DNA of 64,000 nt, from the NCBI RefSeq assembly GCF_002646595.1, contig NZ_PDUD01000022.1:62001-126000 (forward strand), read 5' to 3'. The position numbers were made by a program, and so were the translations under genes. Every line of letters begins with the position of its first letter. Positions within the stretch are counted from its first letter, which is position 1. Origin of the DNA: Flavilitoribacter nigricans DSM 23189 = NBRC 102662. Its GTDB lineage: Bacteria; Bacteroidota; Bacteroidia; Chitinophagales; Saprospiraceae. The notes beneath the pieces were generated by a model. It had not been told where the DNA came from and did not search any database. It worked only from the letters and a program-made list of their open reading frames with translations. Of this stretch, positions 27,503-35,867 are shown piece by piece.

Positions 27503-28768
27503 TTATCTGATTTTCAAGGTCAAAATGGTAAATACCGCAAACAGAATACTGACGATCCAGAATCGGGTCACGATCTTCGTTTCGGGTACGCCTTTCTTCT
27601 GGTAGTGATGGTGCAGCGGGGCCATTAAAAATAACCGCCTTCCTTCACCGTACTTTCTACGCGTATACTTGAAGTAGGCCACCTGCATCATAACCGACAG
27701 GTTTTCCGCCAGGAAGATCACGCAAATGAACGGGATCAACAGTTCCTTCCGCAGCAGGATCGCCATGGCCGCAATGATGCCTCCGATCGTCAGACTCCCG
27801 GTATCGCCCATAAAGACGGTAGCCGGATAGGAGTTGTACCAGAGGAATCCGAGACAGGCTCCCAGAAAACAGGCCGCAAAAATGGTCAGTTCCTGCGTTC
27901 CCGGTAGTTGCGTAATCCCCAGATAATCCGCCGCAATGGCGTTACTGGATACGTAGGCAAAAACGGCCAGCGTCAATCCCACAATTCCGGACACTCCCGT
28001 GGCCAGTCCGTCCAGGCCATCCGTCAGATTGGCCCCGTTGGAAACGGCCGCGACGATCACAATGATCAGAGGGATGAATAACAGCCCTACCCATTTGCGG
28101 GATTGCTCCTTGGGCAGGGGAATGAGATTATGATAGTCCAAGCGATTTCCCTTGGTAAACGGTACATTGGTGATCAGGGCTTTATAATTTCCCTTTGCCT
28201 CGATCAATTCACCATCTCTTTCCGTGCGATCGACCTGTCCGACAATGCGGTCTTCCAGTCCCAGTTCCTTTGCCGTTGAAACATCCATACGCACCACGAT
28301 CTGGTCGTTATTGAGCATAGTGAGTGCGATGATGAGGCCCAGTCCGACCTGTCCCAGAATCTTCACATAGCCTTTGAGGCCCTGTTTGTCCTTGCGGAAC
28401 ACCTTTATATAGTCGTCGGCAAAACCGATAACACCCATCCACAATGTGGAGATGATCATAATAATGACGTAGATATTATCCAGCCGGCAGACCAGTATGC
28501 AGGGGATGAGAATGGCCATAATGATGATCACTCCGCCCATGGTCGGGGTCCCTTCCTTGGCTTTCTGGCCCTGCAGGCCGAGATCCCGGACGGTTTCTCC
28601 CATTTGTCGTTTTTTCAAAAAGCGGATAACGCGACCTCCCCAGATCATCGAAATGACCAATGAAAGTATCGCAGCGAGCCCGGCCCTAAAGGTGATGTAG
28701 TTGACCAATCCCGCGCCGGGAAAGTCCCATACATTTTCTCTGAACCACTCCAAGAATGTAATTAGCAT
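27503..28768 (-). CDS. mraY: phospho-N-acetylmuramoyl-pentapeptide-transferase
   Basis: Membrane enzyme that joins the UMP-activated MurNAc-peptide to undecaprenyl phosphate, giving lipid I. Visible signatures: GTPTMGGVIIIMAIL, FADDYIKVFRKDKQGLKG (catalytic Asp pair), NGANLTDGLDGLATG, FLWYNSYPATVFMGDTGSL and the C-terminal MAPLHHHYQKKG. It is 421 residues long, some 60 more than E. coli MraY, owing to a periplasmic insertion (about residues 150-205) that is common in Bacteroidota. A possible internal promoter lies just upstream. Confidence 0.97.
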   Translation of the reverse strand: MLITFLEWFRENVWDFPGAGLVNYITFRAGLAAILSLVISMIWGGRVIRFLKKRQMGETVRDLGLQGQKAKEGTPTMGGVIIIMAILIPCILVCRLDNIYVIIMIISTLWMGVIGFADDYIKVFRKDKQGLKGYVKILGQVGLGLIIALTMLNNDQIVVRMDVSTAKELGLEDRIVGQVDRTERDGELIEAKGNYKALITNVPFTKGNRLDYHNLIPLPKEQSRKWVGLLFIPLIIVIVAAVSNGANLTDGLDGLATGVSGIVGLTLAVFAYVSSNAIAADYLGITQLPGTQELTIFAACFLGACLGFLWYNSYPATVFMGDTGSLTIGGIIAAMAILLRKELLIPFICVIFLAENLSVMMQVAYFKYTRRKYGEGRRLFLMAPLHHHYQKKGVPETKIVTRFWIVSILFAVFTILTLKIR

Positions 28769-28800
28769 AATGTGTGTATCTCAAAGTTTGTTACAAAGCG

Positions 28801-28808
28801 CAAAATTA
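28801..28808 (-). promoter_or_regulatory. possible internal -7 element upstream of mraY
   Basis: The minus strand reads TAATTTTG followed by CGC, matching TAnnTTTG, 32 bases upstream of the mraY start and inside the 54 bp murE-mraY gap. No TTG -33 box is visible at a normal distance, so this may be chance. Confidence 0.3.
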
Positions 28809-28822
28809 GAAAAGCTCGCCTT

Positions 28823-30277
28823 TTATCCTTGAAACTCTTCTTTAAGAATTTCCTTATCGTCAAAAGGGTGTTTTACGCCCTTTATTTCCTGATATTTCTC
28901 GTGCCCCTTACCGGCTACCAGGATCAGATCTCCCGGCCTGGCCAGTTTTACGGCGGTTTTGATTGCAGTTCTCCGGTCTACCAGACTCAGCACTTTTGAT
29001 TTGGCGCCGGCCGGAACCCCGCTTTCCATTTCCTCCAAAATGGCGTTCGGATCTTCCGAACGGGGGTTATCGGAGGTCAGGATCACTTCGTCGCTCAGAT
29101 CGCAGGCGATCCTGGCCATTTTGGGCCGTTTGGCCCGGTCACGATCCCCGCCGCAGCCCACTACCGTGATGATGCGGGTACTGCCTTCCCGCAGGTCATT
29201 CAGGGTTTCCAGCACTTTTTCCAGCGCATCCGGCGTGTGGGCGTAATCCACGATGGCGGTAACGCCCGTTTCCGCCTGCCGCAGGTATTCCATGCGTCCT
29301 TCGGCGGCCGTCAGATTGCTCAGCAGAGTAAGGATCTCCATCCGGTCCTGATCCAGCAATACGGCGGTGGCGTAGACGGCCAGCAGATTGTAAGCATTGA
29401 AGGTACCGACCAGCCGTCCGTAAAATTCCTGACCATCCAGTTCCATCTGCAAACCGGTGATAGAATTCTCCAGAATGCGGGCCCGGAATTCGGCCAGACC
29501 CCGCAGGCTGAAACGGTGTACTTTAGCCCGGGTGTTCTGCACCATGACCATGCCCCGCTTATCATCCACATTGACCAGCGCAAAAGCCTCCTTTGGCAGA
29601 TCGTCGAAAAATTTCTTCTTCGCATCGATGTACGCCCGGAAGGTGCCATGGTAATCCAGATGATCGTGGGTGATATTGGTAAATACCGCCCCGACAAACT
29701 GTAATCCGGCAATGCGCTCCTGGTGTACGGCGTGGGAACTTACCTCCATGAAGGCATAGTCACAGCCCGCGTCTACCATTTGCGCCAGCAGTGCGTTGAT
29801 ACTCACAGCATCCGGTGTGGTATGCGTGGCCGCCAGCTGCTCGTCGCCGATGCGGTTGCCTACGGTAGACAGCAGGCCGACCCGGTATCCCAGATCGGTA
29901 AACAGCCGGTACAGCAGGTTGACCATGGTGGTTTTGCCGTTCGTACCGGTCACCCCCACCAGCTTCAGCTGACGGGAAGGGTGATCGTAGAAGGCCGTAG
30001 CCGCCATACCCAGCGCATGCTGGCTGTTCTCTACGGTAATAAAGGTGACTTCCGGAGGAAAATCGGTAGGTTGCTGTTCGCCGATGACGGCGGTGGCACC
30101 CAGTGCAATAGCCTTGTCAACGTATTGATGTCCGTCGGTTTGGGTACCTCTTACCGCTACGAACAGACTGCCGGCCTGCACTTTACGGGAATCAAAATCT
30201 ACCCTGGTGATCGGTTTATCAAGATCTCCCGATACTGCTTTCAGTTTCAGGTGTTTAATTATTTCTTTCAGCTTCAT
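28823..30277 (-). CDS. murE: UDP-N-acetylmuramoyl-L-alanyl-D-glutamate--meso-diaminopimelate ligase
   Basis: Cytoplasmic Mur ligase adding the third peptide residue. The ATP loop is GVTGTNGKTTMVNLLYRLF; the residue specificity motif DNPR is present in LTSDNPRSEDPNAI, which in the family marks meso-diaminopimelate (rather than lysine) as substrate. The C-terminal domain includes GKGHEKYQEI. The length of 484 residues is typical. It is preceded by ftsI (130 bp) in the dcw order. Confidence 0.97.
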   Translation of the reverse strand: MKLKEIIKHLKLKAVSGDLDKPITRVDFDSRKVQAGSLFVAVRGTQTDGHQYVDKAIALGATAVIGEQQPTDFPPEVTFITVENSQHALGMAATAFYDHPSRQLKLVGVTGTNGKTTMVNLLYRLFTDLGYRVGLLSTVGNRIGDEQLAATHTTPDAVSINALLAQMVDAGCDYAFMEVSSHAVHQERIAGLQFVGAVFTNITHDHLDYHGTFRAYIDAKKKFFDDLPKEAFALVNVDDKRGMVMVQNTRAKVHRFSLRGLAEFRARILENSITGLQMELDGQEFYGRLVGTFNAYNLLAVYATAVLLDQDRMEILTLLSNLTAAEGRMEYLRQAETGVTAIVDYAHTPDALEKVLETLNDLREGSTRIITVVGCGGDRDRAKRPKMARIACDLSDEVILTSDNPRSEDPNAILEEMESGVPAGAKSKVLSLVDRRTAIKTAVKLARPGDLILVAGKGHEKYQEIKGVKHPFDDKEILKEEFQG

Positions 30278-30407
30278 GCTTTTCGCTTGAATGGTTTACC
30301 GCTTGGGCGTAAAGCTGCGAAGTTCTCGATTCGGGATCAGAAAAAATGTTCTTTCCCGTAAATTATTTGTGCGCCCCGCCTGGCGGATAAAACCGGGGTG
30401 GCGATTA

Positions 30408-32573
30408 TTATTCCAAAGCCAGCCAGATCGTCTGGCCTCTCAGGGCCGTTCCCGGAAGTATGGACTGTTTCACCACTTTGCCCACTCCGTTGAATTCGAC
30501 CTTCAGTTTCCGGTTTTCCAGGACGTATAAGGCGTCGCGCAAACCCAGCCCCACTACATTCGGCACCTGATCGTCGAGTATGGTGCGGCGGTACAGCATC
30601 AGACTGTCTGATTTTGCGGACAATACGCCCAGCTCCGTGGCGGGATCTCCGTAAAATTGGATATCCAGCTGATCCAGGATCCGGTGAAAGTCCGTCGCCC
30701 GGCCAATATCTCCCGAAGGCAGCGTGGCCGTGGTGTAAACCGGTTTCGGGCCGGCGTTCATCGGGCGGTGCAGCTCCATCAGGGAGTAAAAGCACTGGTC
30801 GGCGATCTCGCGAAAGACCGGTCCGGCCACATCCCCACCGTAAATACCTCCCTGCCGCGGCTTGTTGATCACCACGATACAGGAGTACTGCGGATCTTCG
30901 GCGGGAAAATAGCCCGCAAAAGAAGCCTGGTGCCCACCGACGCGGGTACCCCGGGATCCCCGTTCGTAATCAACCTGCGCGGTACCGGTCTTTCCGGCAA
31001 AGCGGTAGCGATCCGTCCGCAGATCATGGCCCGTACCCCGGTCTTCTTCGATCACGCCTTCGAGCAGTTTCCTGACGGTTGAGATCGTTTCCGGTTCGGC
31101 GATCTTTTTCTTGGCTACCGTGGGGCGGAAATGCTCCACGGGTTCGCCGAAGCGGCGGATCTCCTGTACCAGATAGGGTTTCATCAATCTCCCGTTATTC
31201 GCAACTGCATTGTAGAAGGACAACATCTGCAGCGGGGTCAGTCTCGTTTCGTAACCGATCGCCATCCAGGGCAGGGTGATCCCACTCCAGTAATCTTCGG
31301 TACTGTAGGCCTCTTTGATCAGCGGCTTACCTTCCCCTTCGATCTCGATGCCCGTCGGCAGGTGCAGGTTGAATTGTTTCATCCGGTTGATGAAAGCTTC
31401 TGCACCCAGCTTATTATTGGCACTGGTCTTTTCACCGTAATGCTTATTGACCAGTTTGGCCATCCCCACGTTGGAGGACATAATGAAAGCATCGTAGGCA
31501 CTGATGGAATCCAGCCGGTAACTGATGGGTGAGGAATCATCCATGGTTACGTCGTAGAACTGGGTCTGTCCGTTTTCAATGTCCACGGAGTCGGTCAGCT
31601 TGACGAAGCCGTCTTCCAGCATGGCCATCATTGAGGCCAGTTTGAAAGTAGAGCCGGGTTCGGTCGATTTTCCGATTCCGTAGTTGTAATCTTCCAGCCA
31701 GGAACCGTTGTTCCGGCCGATGTTGGCGATGGCCCGGATCGCTCCGGTCTTCACCTCCATGACTATAGCGGTGCCCCATTGGGCATCGTGTTTCTGCATA
31801 CCGCGCAAGAGCGCTTCCTCGGCAATATCCTGAATGTTGATGTTCAGGGTCGTAACGACGTCATCACCGATCTGGGGTTCGACGGCGGTCAGGTCATCCA
31901 TCGGTTTCCAGAGGTCCCGCCGGCGATCCACGTTGATCATCATCACTTTGCCGGGTTCGCCGCCCAACTCTTCGTCGAAGCTGCTTTCCAATCCGATCGG
32001 GGTGGCACCGTCCAGTACCCAGCCGATCGTTCTCCGGGCCAGCAGGCCGAAGGGACGTACGCGTTCACTGCGCTTTTCCGGGATAAAACCTCCGCGGAAC
32101 TGGCCGAGATTGAACAAGGGAAACTGCTGAATGAAGCGCTTCTCGTTGTACGAGACTTTCCGCTTGATCAGTACGTGGCGGCTGCGGTTGATCGCCGTAT
32201 CCCGCAATTCCATCAGGTATTTGCGGTAACCACCGACGGTGTAGCTGTTGTCCACGTATCGGGCCATGGATACGGCCAGCGAATCCACATTGGCCAAAAA
32301 GTCCTCATCGCTCGGGGCGTAGGGATCGAAATACAGGTCAAAAATGGGTACGGAAGTTGCCAGCAGGCTGCCGTCTTCCGCCAGAATGTTGCCTCTTTCG
32401 GCCTCAATCGTTCGTTCTTTGATCACGTTTTCCAGTAAGGCGCGGTTTCGCCACTCCTCCCCTTCCACGATACCAATGGTTATGCTTCGGTAAACCAGAA
32501 GGACGGCTACCGGTATCACCAAGCCAAACAGCAGGAAATACACCCGGTATAAAACTTCATTTTTAACGTCCAT
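30408..32573 (-). CDS. ftsI: septal peptidoglycan transpeptidase FtsI (class B PBP with PASTA domain)
   Basis: A 721-residue class B penicillin-binding protein that crosslinks septal peptidoglycan. An N-terminal membrane anchor (YFLLFGLVIPVAVLLVY) is followed by the PBP dimerisation domain (ERGNILAEDGSLLATS). The transpeptidase domain has SxxK as STFK with Ser308, SxN in MSSNVGM and KTGT in AGKTGTAQ. The last 60 residues form a PASTA domain (VPNVVGLGLRDALYVLENR). Its start overlaps the end of ftsL by 11 bp, pointing to coupled translation. It would work with FtsW. Confidence 0.96.
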   Translation of the reverse strand: MDVKNEVLYRVYFLLFGLVIPVAVLLVYRSITIGIVEGEEWRNRALLENVIKERTIEAERGNILAEDGSLLATSVPIFDLYFDPYAPSDEDFLANVDSLAVSMARYVDNSYTVGGYRKYLMELRDTAINRSRHVLIKRKVSYNEKRFIQQFPLFNLGQFRGGFIPEKRSERVRPFGLLARRTIGWVLDGATPIGLESSFDEELGGEPGKVMMINVDRRRDLWKPMDDLTAVEPQIGDDVVTTLNINIQDIAEEALLRGMQKHDAQWGTAIVMEVKTGAIRAIANIGRNNGSWLEDYNYGIGKSTEPGSTFKLASMMAMLEDGFVKLTDSVDIENGQTQFYDVTMDDSSPISYRLDSISAYDAFIMSSNVGMAKLVNKHYGEKTSANNKLGAEAFINRMKQFNLHLPTGIEIEGEGKPLIKEAYSTEDYWSGITLPWMAIGYETRLTPLQMLSFYNAVANNGRLMKPYLVQEIRRFGEPVEHFRPTVAKKKIAEPETISTVRKLLEGVIEEDRGTGHDLRTDRYRFAGKTGTAQVDYERGSRGTRVGGHQASFAGYFPAEDPQYSCIVVINKPRQGGIYGGDVAGPVFREIADQCFYSLMELHRPMNAGPKPVYTTATLPSGDIGRATDFHRILDQLDIQFYGDPATELGVLSAKSDSLMLYRRTILDDQVPNVVGLGLRDALYVLENRKLKVEFNGVGKVVKQSILPGTALRGQTIWLALE

Positions 32574-32889
32574 CCTCGTCGTCCACTACGATTTTTTTGG
32601 GTTTACCCCGTTGCAAACGCAAGCCGTCACCCCTTACCTTATCGGCAATTTCGGAGCGCAGGCTGTTATACATATTTTCGGACTCCAGTGACATGTAATA
32701 CCACCGCAGTTCCTTGATATCCTTTTCCAGCATCTGTATGGTCCGCACATTGCGTTCCGCCAAATGCGAGTTGGCTATATAGATCACCGCCAGAAACCCC
32801 AGGAAAGCAATAAAGATCAGATTCCGGAGTATCCACTCGGCCGGCATCTGGCTTATTTCTTTAAATCCTGTAGTTTTCTTTTTGGCCAT
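32563..32889 (-). CDS. ftsL: FtsL-like divisome protein
   Basis: A 108-residue bitopic membrane protein: basic N-terminus (MAKKKTTGFKEISQ), a single transmembrane helix (LIFIAFLGFLAVIYIANSH) and a heptad-like periplasmic region (NVRTIQMLEKDIKELRWYYMSLESE). Primary sequence similarity to FtsL is low, as usual; the call rests on topology and on its fixed place between rsmH and ftsI, with an 11 bp overlap with ftsI. The expected role is a complex with FtsQ and a FtsB-like partner that activates FtsWI. A 142 bp gap separates it from rsmH. Confidence 0.85.
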   Translation of the reverse strand: MAKKKTTGFKEISQMPAEWILRNLIFIAFLGFLAVIYIANSHLAERNVRTIQMLEKDIKELRWYYMSLESENMYNSLRSEIADKVRGDGLRLQRGKPKKIVVDDEDGR

Positions 32890-33031
32890 GATATTTGGTT
32901 ACCGGTATTTGCATACCACCTATATATATAGCTTACTGCTATTTTTAAATTAAGTTGCGGGAGGCAGAGGGTGTGGGGGGCGTGGGACACGGGCTCCGGG
33001 ATGATCACCCGTTCCGGGCCTCAGGCCCCGC

Positions 33032-33937
33032 TTATTCCTCACTTTTTTTCTCCCCTACCCTCAGCTTGGCGCTGCGGGCTCTCGGATTGACTTCAATCTC
33101 TTCGGGGCGGGGCAATAATGCCTTCTTAGTTATTACTTTAAACGGCCGGTAAATATTGCCGTAAAAATCTTTTTCCTGTTCTCCTTTTAAGTTTCCGGAC
33201 CGAAGAAAGTTCTTCACCAGCCGGTCTTCCAAAGAGTGGTAGGAGATCACCACCAAACGGCCGCCGGGTTTAAGCACTTCCAGGCTCTGCTCCAGAAATT
33301 CCTCCAGCGCCGCCATCTCATCGTTCACTTCGATACGCAGCGCCTGAAAAACCTGCGACAGATACTTCCAGCGGGTGCCGCGCACGAAGGGATCCATAGC
33401 CGACAAAAAATCGTCCACACTGCGAATGCTCTTCCCCTGCCGGGCCTGAACGATGCCCGCCGCCAGGGTCTTGGAATTGCGCACCTCGCCGTACTCACTG
33501 AAGATCCGAACCAGATCCTCTTCCAGGTAGGTATTGAGCACATCCGCGGCGGTTGATCCGTCATTCTGGTTCATCCGCATATCCAGGTCGTGGTCGAAGC
33601 GGTAGGAGAACCCGCGGCTTCCCTCGTCCAACTGGTGGGAAGATACCCCCAGATCGGCCAGGATGCCGTCCACTTGCCGGATACCGTATAATTTCAAAAA
33701 GCGACGCAGAAAACGGAAGTTGTGCTGTACGAAGGTGAAGCGTTCATCCTCCGGCACGTTTCCCAGTGCGTCCTGGTCCTGATCGAACCCCAACAGGCGA
33801 CCTTTGTCACCCAGCGCTTCCAGTATCAGTCGGGAGTGTCCGCCGCCGCCGAAGGTAGCGTCTACAAAAACGCCCGCTTCCGCAATGGCCAATCCCTCGA
33901 TCGACTCTTTTGGCATTACCGGTACATGGTAGGTCAT
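33032..33937 (-). CDS. rsmH: 16S rRNA (cytosine(1402)-N(4))-methyltransferase
   Basis: SAM-dependent enzyme (formerly MraW) that modifies C1402 in the ribosomal P site. It begins with YHVPVMPKESIEGL; the SAM-binding motif is GVFVDATFGGGGHSRLIL. Further family signatures are GILADLGVSSHQLDEGSRGFSY and the C-terminal VVISYHSLEDRLVKNF. It is 301 residues long. Its ATG overlaps the mraZ stop codon by 4 bp. Confidence 0.97.
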   Translation of the reverse strand: MTYHVPVMPKESIEGLAIAEAGVFVDATFGGGGHSRLILEALGDKGRLLGFDQDQDALGNVPEDERFTFVQHNFRFLRRFLKLYGIRQVDGILADLGVSSHQLDEGSRGFSYRFDHDLDMRMNQNDGSTAADVLNTYLEEDLVRIFSEYGEVRNSKTLAAGIVQARQGKSIRSVDDFLSAMDPFVRGTRWKYLSQVFQALRIEVNDEMAALEEFLEQSLEVLKPGGRLVVISYHSLEDRLVKNFLRSGNLKGEQEKDFYGNIYRPFKVITKKALLPRPEEIEVNPRARSAKLRVGEKKSEE

Positions 33938-34404
33938 TCTTCGCTGTTTTGACCGATCTTACCGAGTACCTCATCCGCCAGATCCGAGAAGTCCATCGGC
34001 TCGTCTTCCATCATCTGATCGTATTCATCCTGAGCCCATACTTCAATCCGGCCGTTGTAGGCGGAAAGGATCACTTCGTTTTCAATTCCGGCGTATTCCA
34101 TCAAGCGCTTGGGCAGCAGAATACGATCCGCGCTGTCCATAGTGAGTTCCTGTGCACCCCGGTAAAAGTACCGGGCAAAGTTCCGGTTTTTCCGGTTGTA
34201 AATATTCAGTGCATCGATCTCTCCGGAAATCTTTTTCCAAACATCTTCCGGATACAACACCAGGCATTTTTCAAATCCGCGGTTGATGACCAGCGTATGC
34301 TTCTCTCCTTCCCCGAGCTGGTTGATCAGTCCGGAGGGAAGCCGCATCCGCCCTTTGGCGTCTAATTTGCAGTCATACTCGCCTAATAATTGTCTAAATG
34401 CCAC
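33934..34404 (-). CDS. mraZ: MraZ, transcriptional regulator of the dcw cluster
   Basis: A 156-residue SpoVT/AbrB-like DNA-binding protein with two MraZ repeats. The first contains GEYDCKLDAKGRMRLPSGL and the second DSADRILLPKRLMEYAG. In other bacteria MraZ forms a ring and binds repeated boxes in front of its own gene to control the dcw operon. Four 10 bp-phased box-like repeats are visible 30-65 bp upstream here. The C-terminus is acidic and longer than in E. coli. It is the first gene of the cluster and overlaps rsmH by 4 bp. Confidence 0.96.
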   Translation of the reverse strand: MAFRQLLGEYDCKLDAKGRMRLPSGLINQLGEGEKHTLVINRGFEKCLVLYPEDVWKKISGEIDALNIYNRKNRNFARYFYRGAQELTMDSADRILLPKRLMEYAGIENEVILSAYNGRIEVWAQDEYDQMMEDEPMDFSDLADEVLGKIGQNSEE

Positions 34405-34424
34405 GGTTTACACTTATGGATTTT

Positions 34425-34432
34425 CAAATGTA
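34425..34432 (-). promoter_or_regulatory. putative -7 element of the dcw (mraZ) promoter
   Basis: The minus strand reads TACATTTG, a perfect match to TAnnTTTG, 20 bases upstream of the mraZ start. The phased MraZ-box-like repeats begin directly behind it, so a protein bound there would cover the -33 region. Confidence 0.5.
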
Positions 34433-34433
34433 T

Positions 34434-34469
34434 TACATTTTGACACATTTTACCACTTTCACCCACTTT
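34434..34469 (-). promoter_or_regulatory. four 10-bp-phased MraZ-box-like repeats
   Basis: On the minus strand AAAGTG, AAAGTG, AATGTG and AATGTA occur at exact 10 bp intervals (plus-strand complements begin at 34464, 34454, 34444 and 34434). Direct repeats of this kind with 10 bp spacing are the known MraZ targets (TGGGN repeats in E. coli, AAAGTG-type in mycoplasmas). They lie directly upstream of the putative -7 element, so bound MraZ would occlude the promoter. Confidence 0.6.
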
Positions 34470-34680
34470 TTTTTGGGTTCAACTCCACATTTTCCCAAAA
34501 AGTTCAATCGCCTGTCAACAAATAGTGAACAAAAGGCAAGCTATTTGTGAACCCAGGCCGGATTTCATACTCCCCGTGCTCCACAAGCAGTCAGCCAGAC
34601 CTCCAGGAAAACCAAGAGAAAGCAGCAGATAATCAACCACATAGCGCAGTCGACCGGGAGTAAAACTTAAATTTTCCGAC

Positions 34681-34730
34681 TGGGAAATTTTTTTTCAAAA
34701 AAATGGTGGGAAAAGGTGGGAAGGGGGGAA
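34681..34730 (+). promoter_or_regulatory. second GTGGGA repeat cluster, plus strand
   Basis: GGTGGGA occurs twice exactly 10 bp apart (34705 and 34715), followed in phase by a G-run at 34725, with a further TGGGA at 34681. It fits the TGGGN-N5-TGGGN pattern of E. coli MraZ sites but points away from mraZ, about 300 bp upstream, near the end of the glycosyltransferase gene. It may be coincidental G-rich sequence. The rest of the 34405-34793 gap shows no gene. Confidence 0.25.
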
Positions 34731-34794
34731 TTGATGATGGGATGATCTGATGATTGGATGATCTGATCATTAGATCATCCAATGATCAAATGAT
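34731..34794. repeat. 8-bp-period degenerate repeat array (unit about nnGATGAT), foldable
   Basis: Eight octamers in register, such as CTGATGAT, TGGATGAT and CCAATGAT, end at the stop codon of the minus-strand glycosyltransferase gene. The second half is nearly the reverse complement of the first: the 16 bases ending at 34766 pair with 34771-34786 with one mismatch. It may therefore act as a transcript-end hairpin. It shares units with the array at 62721. Confidence 0.8.
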
Positions 34795-35525
34795 CAGCCC
34801 TGGTAGCTGGAGAAAAAGCTGCGCCAGCGCATGCGCAATACGCCAAGGATGGCTTCCTTGATGATACCGCTGGACATTTTGGAAACACCCTCTACCCGAT
34901 CGGTAAAAGTGATGGGCACTTCCACGATCTTGAAACCCAGACAGCGGGCGGCGAATTTCATTTCGATCTGGAAGGCATAGCCGATGGCTTTGATCTTGCT
35001 GAGATCGATGGTTTCCAGTACCTTACGGTGGTAGCAGATGAAGCCGGCGGTAGGATCCATTACCGGCATCCAGGTGATCATGCGAACGTAAAAAGAAGCT
35101 CCGATGGAAAGGAATACCCGGTCGGCGGGCCAGTTGGCCAGTTTGCCGCCGGTGACGTAGCGCGATCCCACGGCTACGTCCGCACCTTCTTCTTTACAGG
35201 CTGCGTAGAGGCGCAGGAGATCGTTGGGATTGTGGGAAAAATCGGCATCCATTTCGTAGATATACTCGTATTCGCGTTCCAGCCCCCAGCGGAATCCGGT
35301 GATGTAAGCGGTGCCCAAACCCAGCTTTCCGCTGCGTTCGACGATGTGGAGGGAATCGGGAAATTCTTGTTGGAGGCCTTTTACCAGGTCGGCAGTGCCA
35401 TCGGGGGAACCATCATCCACGATCAGTAAATGAAAGTCTTTTTCCAGCCCCATGACGGTGCGAATCATTCGAACGATATTCTCTCGTTCGTTGTAAGTAG
35501 GAATAATAACTAAACTGTCTGCCAA
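34794..35525 (-). CDS. polyprenol-phosphate mannosyltransferase-like GT2 glycosyltransferase
   Basis: A 243-residue soluble or peripheral GT-A glycosyltransferase similar to dolichol-phosphate mannose synthase (DPM1). It begins SLVIIPTYNERENI; the nucleotide-sugar motif is LIVDDGSPDGTADL; the metal-binding DxD-like motif is in MDADFSHNPNDL; and the family signature is near GSRYVTGG and DPTAGFICYHR. It has no C-terminal membrane domain, like single-domain DPM1. It probably transfers a hexose from a GDP- or UDP-sugar to a polyprenyl phosphate carrier. A putative promoter is 22 bp upstream. Confidence 0.88.
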   Translation of the reverse strand: MADSLVIIPTYNERENIVRMIRTVMGLEKDFHLLIVDDGSPDGTADLVKGLQQEFPDSLHIVERSGKLGLGTAYITGFRWGLEREYEYIYEMDADFSHNPNDLLRLYAACKEEGADVAVGSRYVTGGKLANWPADRVFLSIGASFYVRMITWMPVMDPTAGFICYHRKVLETIDLSKIKAIGYAFQIEMKFAARCLGFKIVEVPITFTDRVEGVSKMSSGIIKEAILGVLRMRWRSFFSSYQG

Positions 35526-35546
35526 AATCTTTTCACATTAGCTGGG

Positions 35547-35554
35547 CAAATATA
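35547..35554 (-). promoter_or_regulatory. putative -7 element of the GT2 gene promoter
   Basis: The minus strand reads TATATTTG followed by CCC, a perfect TAnnTTTG match, 21 bases upstream of the start codon. No clear TTG at -33. The rest of the 342 bp gap to the divergent SDR gene (35526-35867) is GC-rich in its middle and shows no gene. Confidence 0.4.
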
Positions 35555-35867
35555 GCCCAAATTTCCTTTTGTCAGAACACATACCGGACTTTTCAAAATT
35601 GAACGCCGTTTCGTCCGGCGGATTGCCTTCCGGGGTCCGGCTTAACCTTCTAAACGCCAATTATTTCCCCGGTAGTTCCCCGAAAGGGGTATTACCGAAT
35701 CGATCCGGCCCGGCGGCGCCGGTAGCCCGGGGCGCGCACCAGGAATTGCTGATCACCAAGTCCGTCATGCTTAGCTGCTTCCGGCTCACCTGCTCCCGCA
35801 GCAAAACGGAAAATTTATCTTATATTGATCCCCTACATTTTCTACTCTACAAAACTTCGGATCAAAT

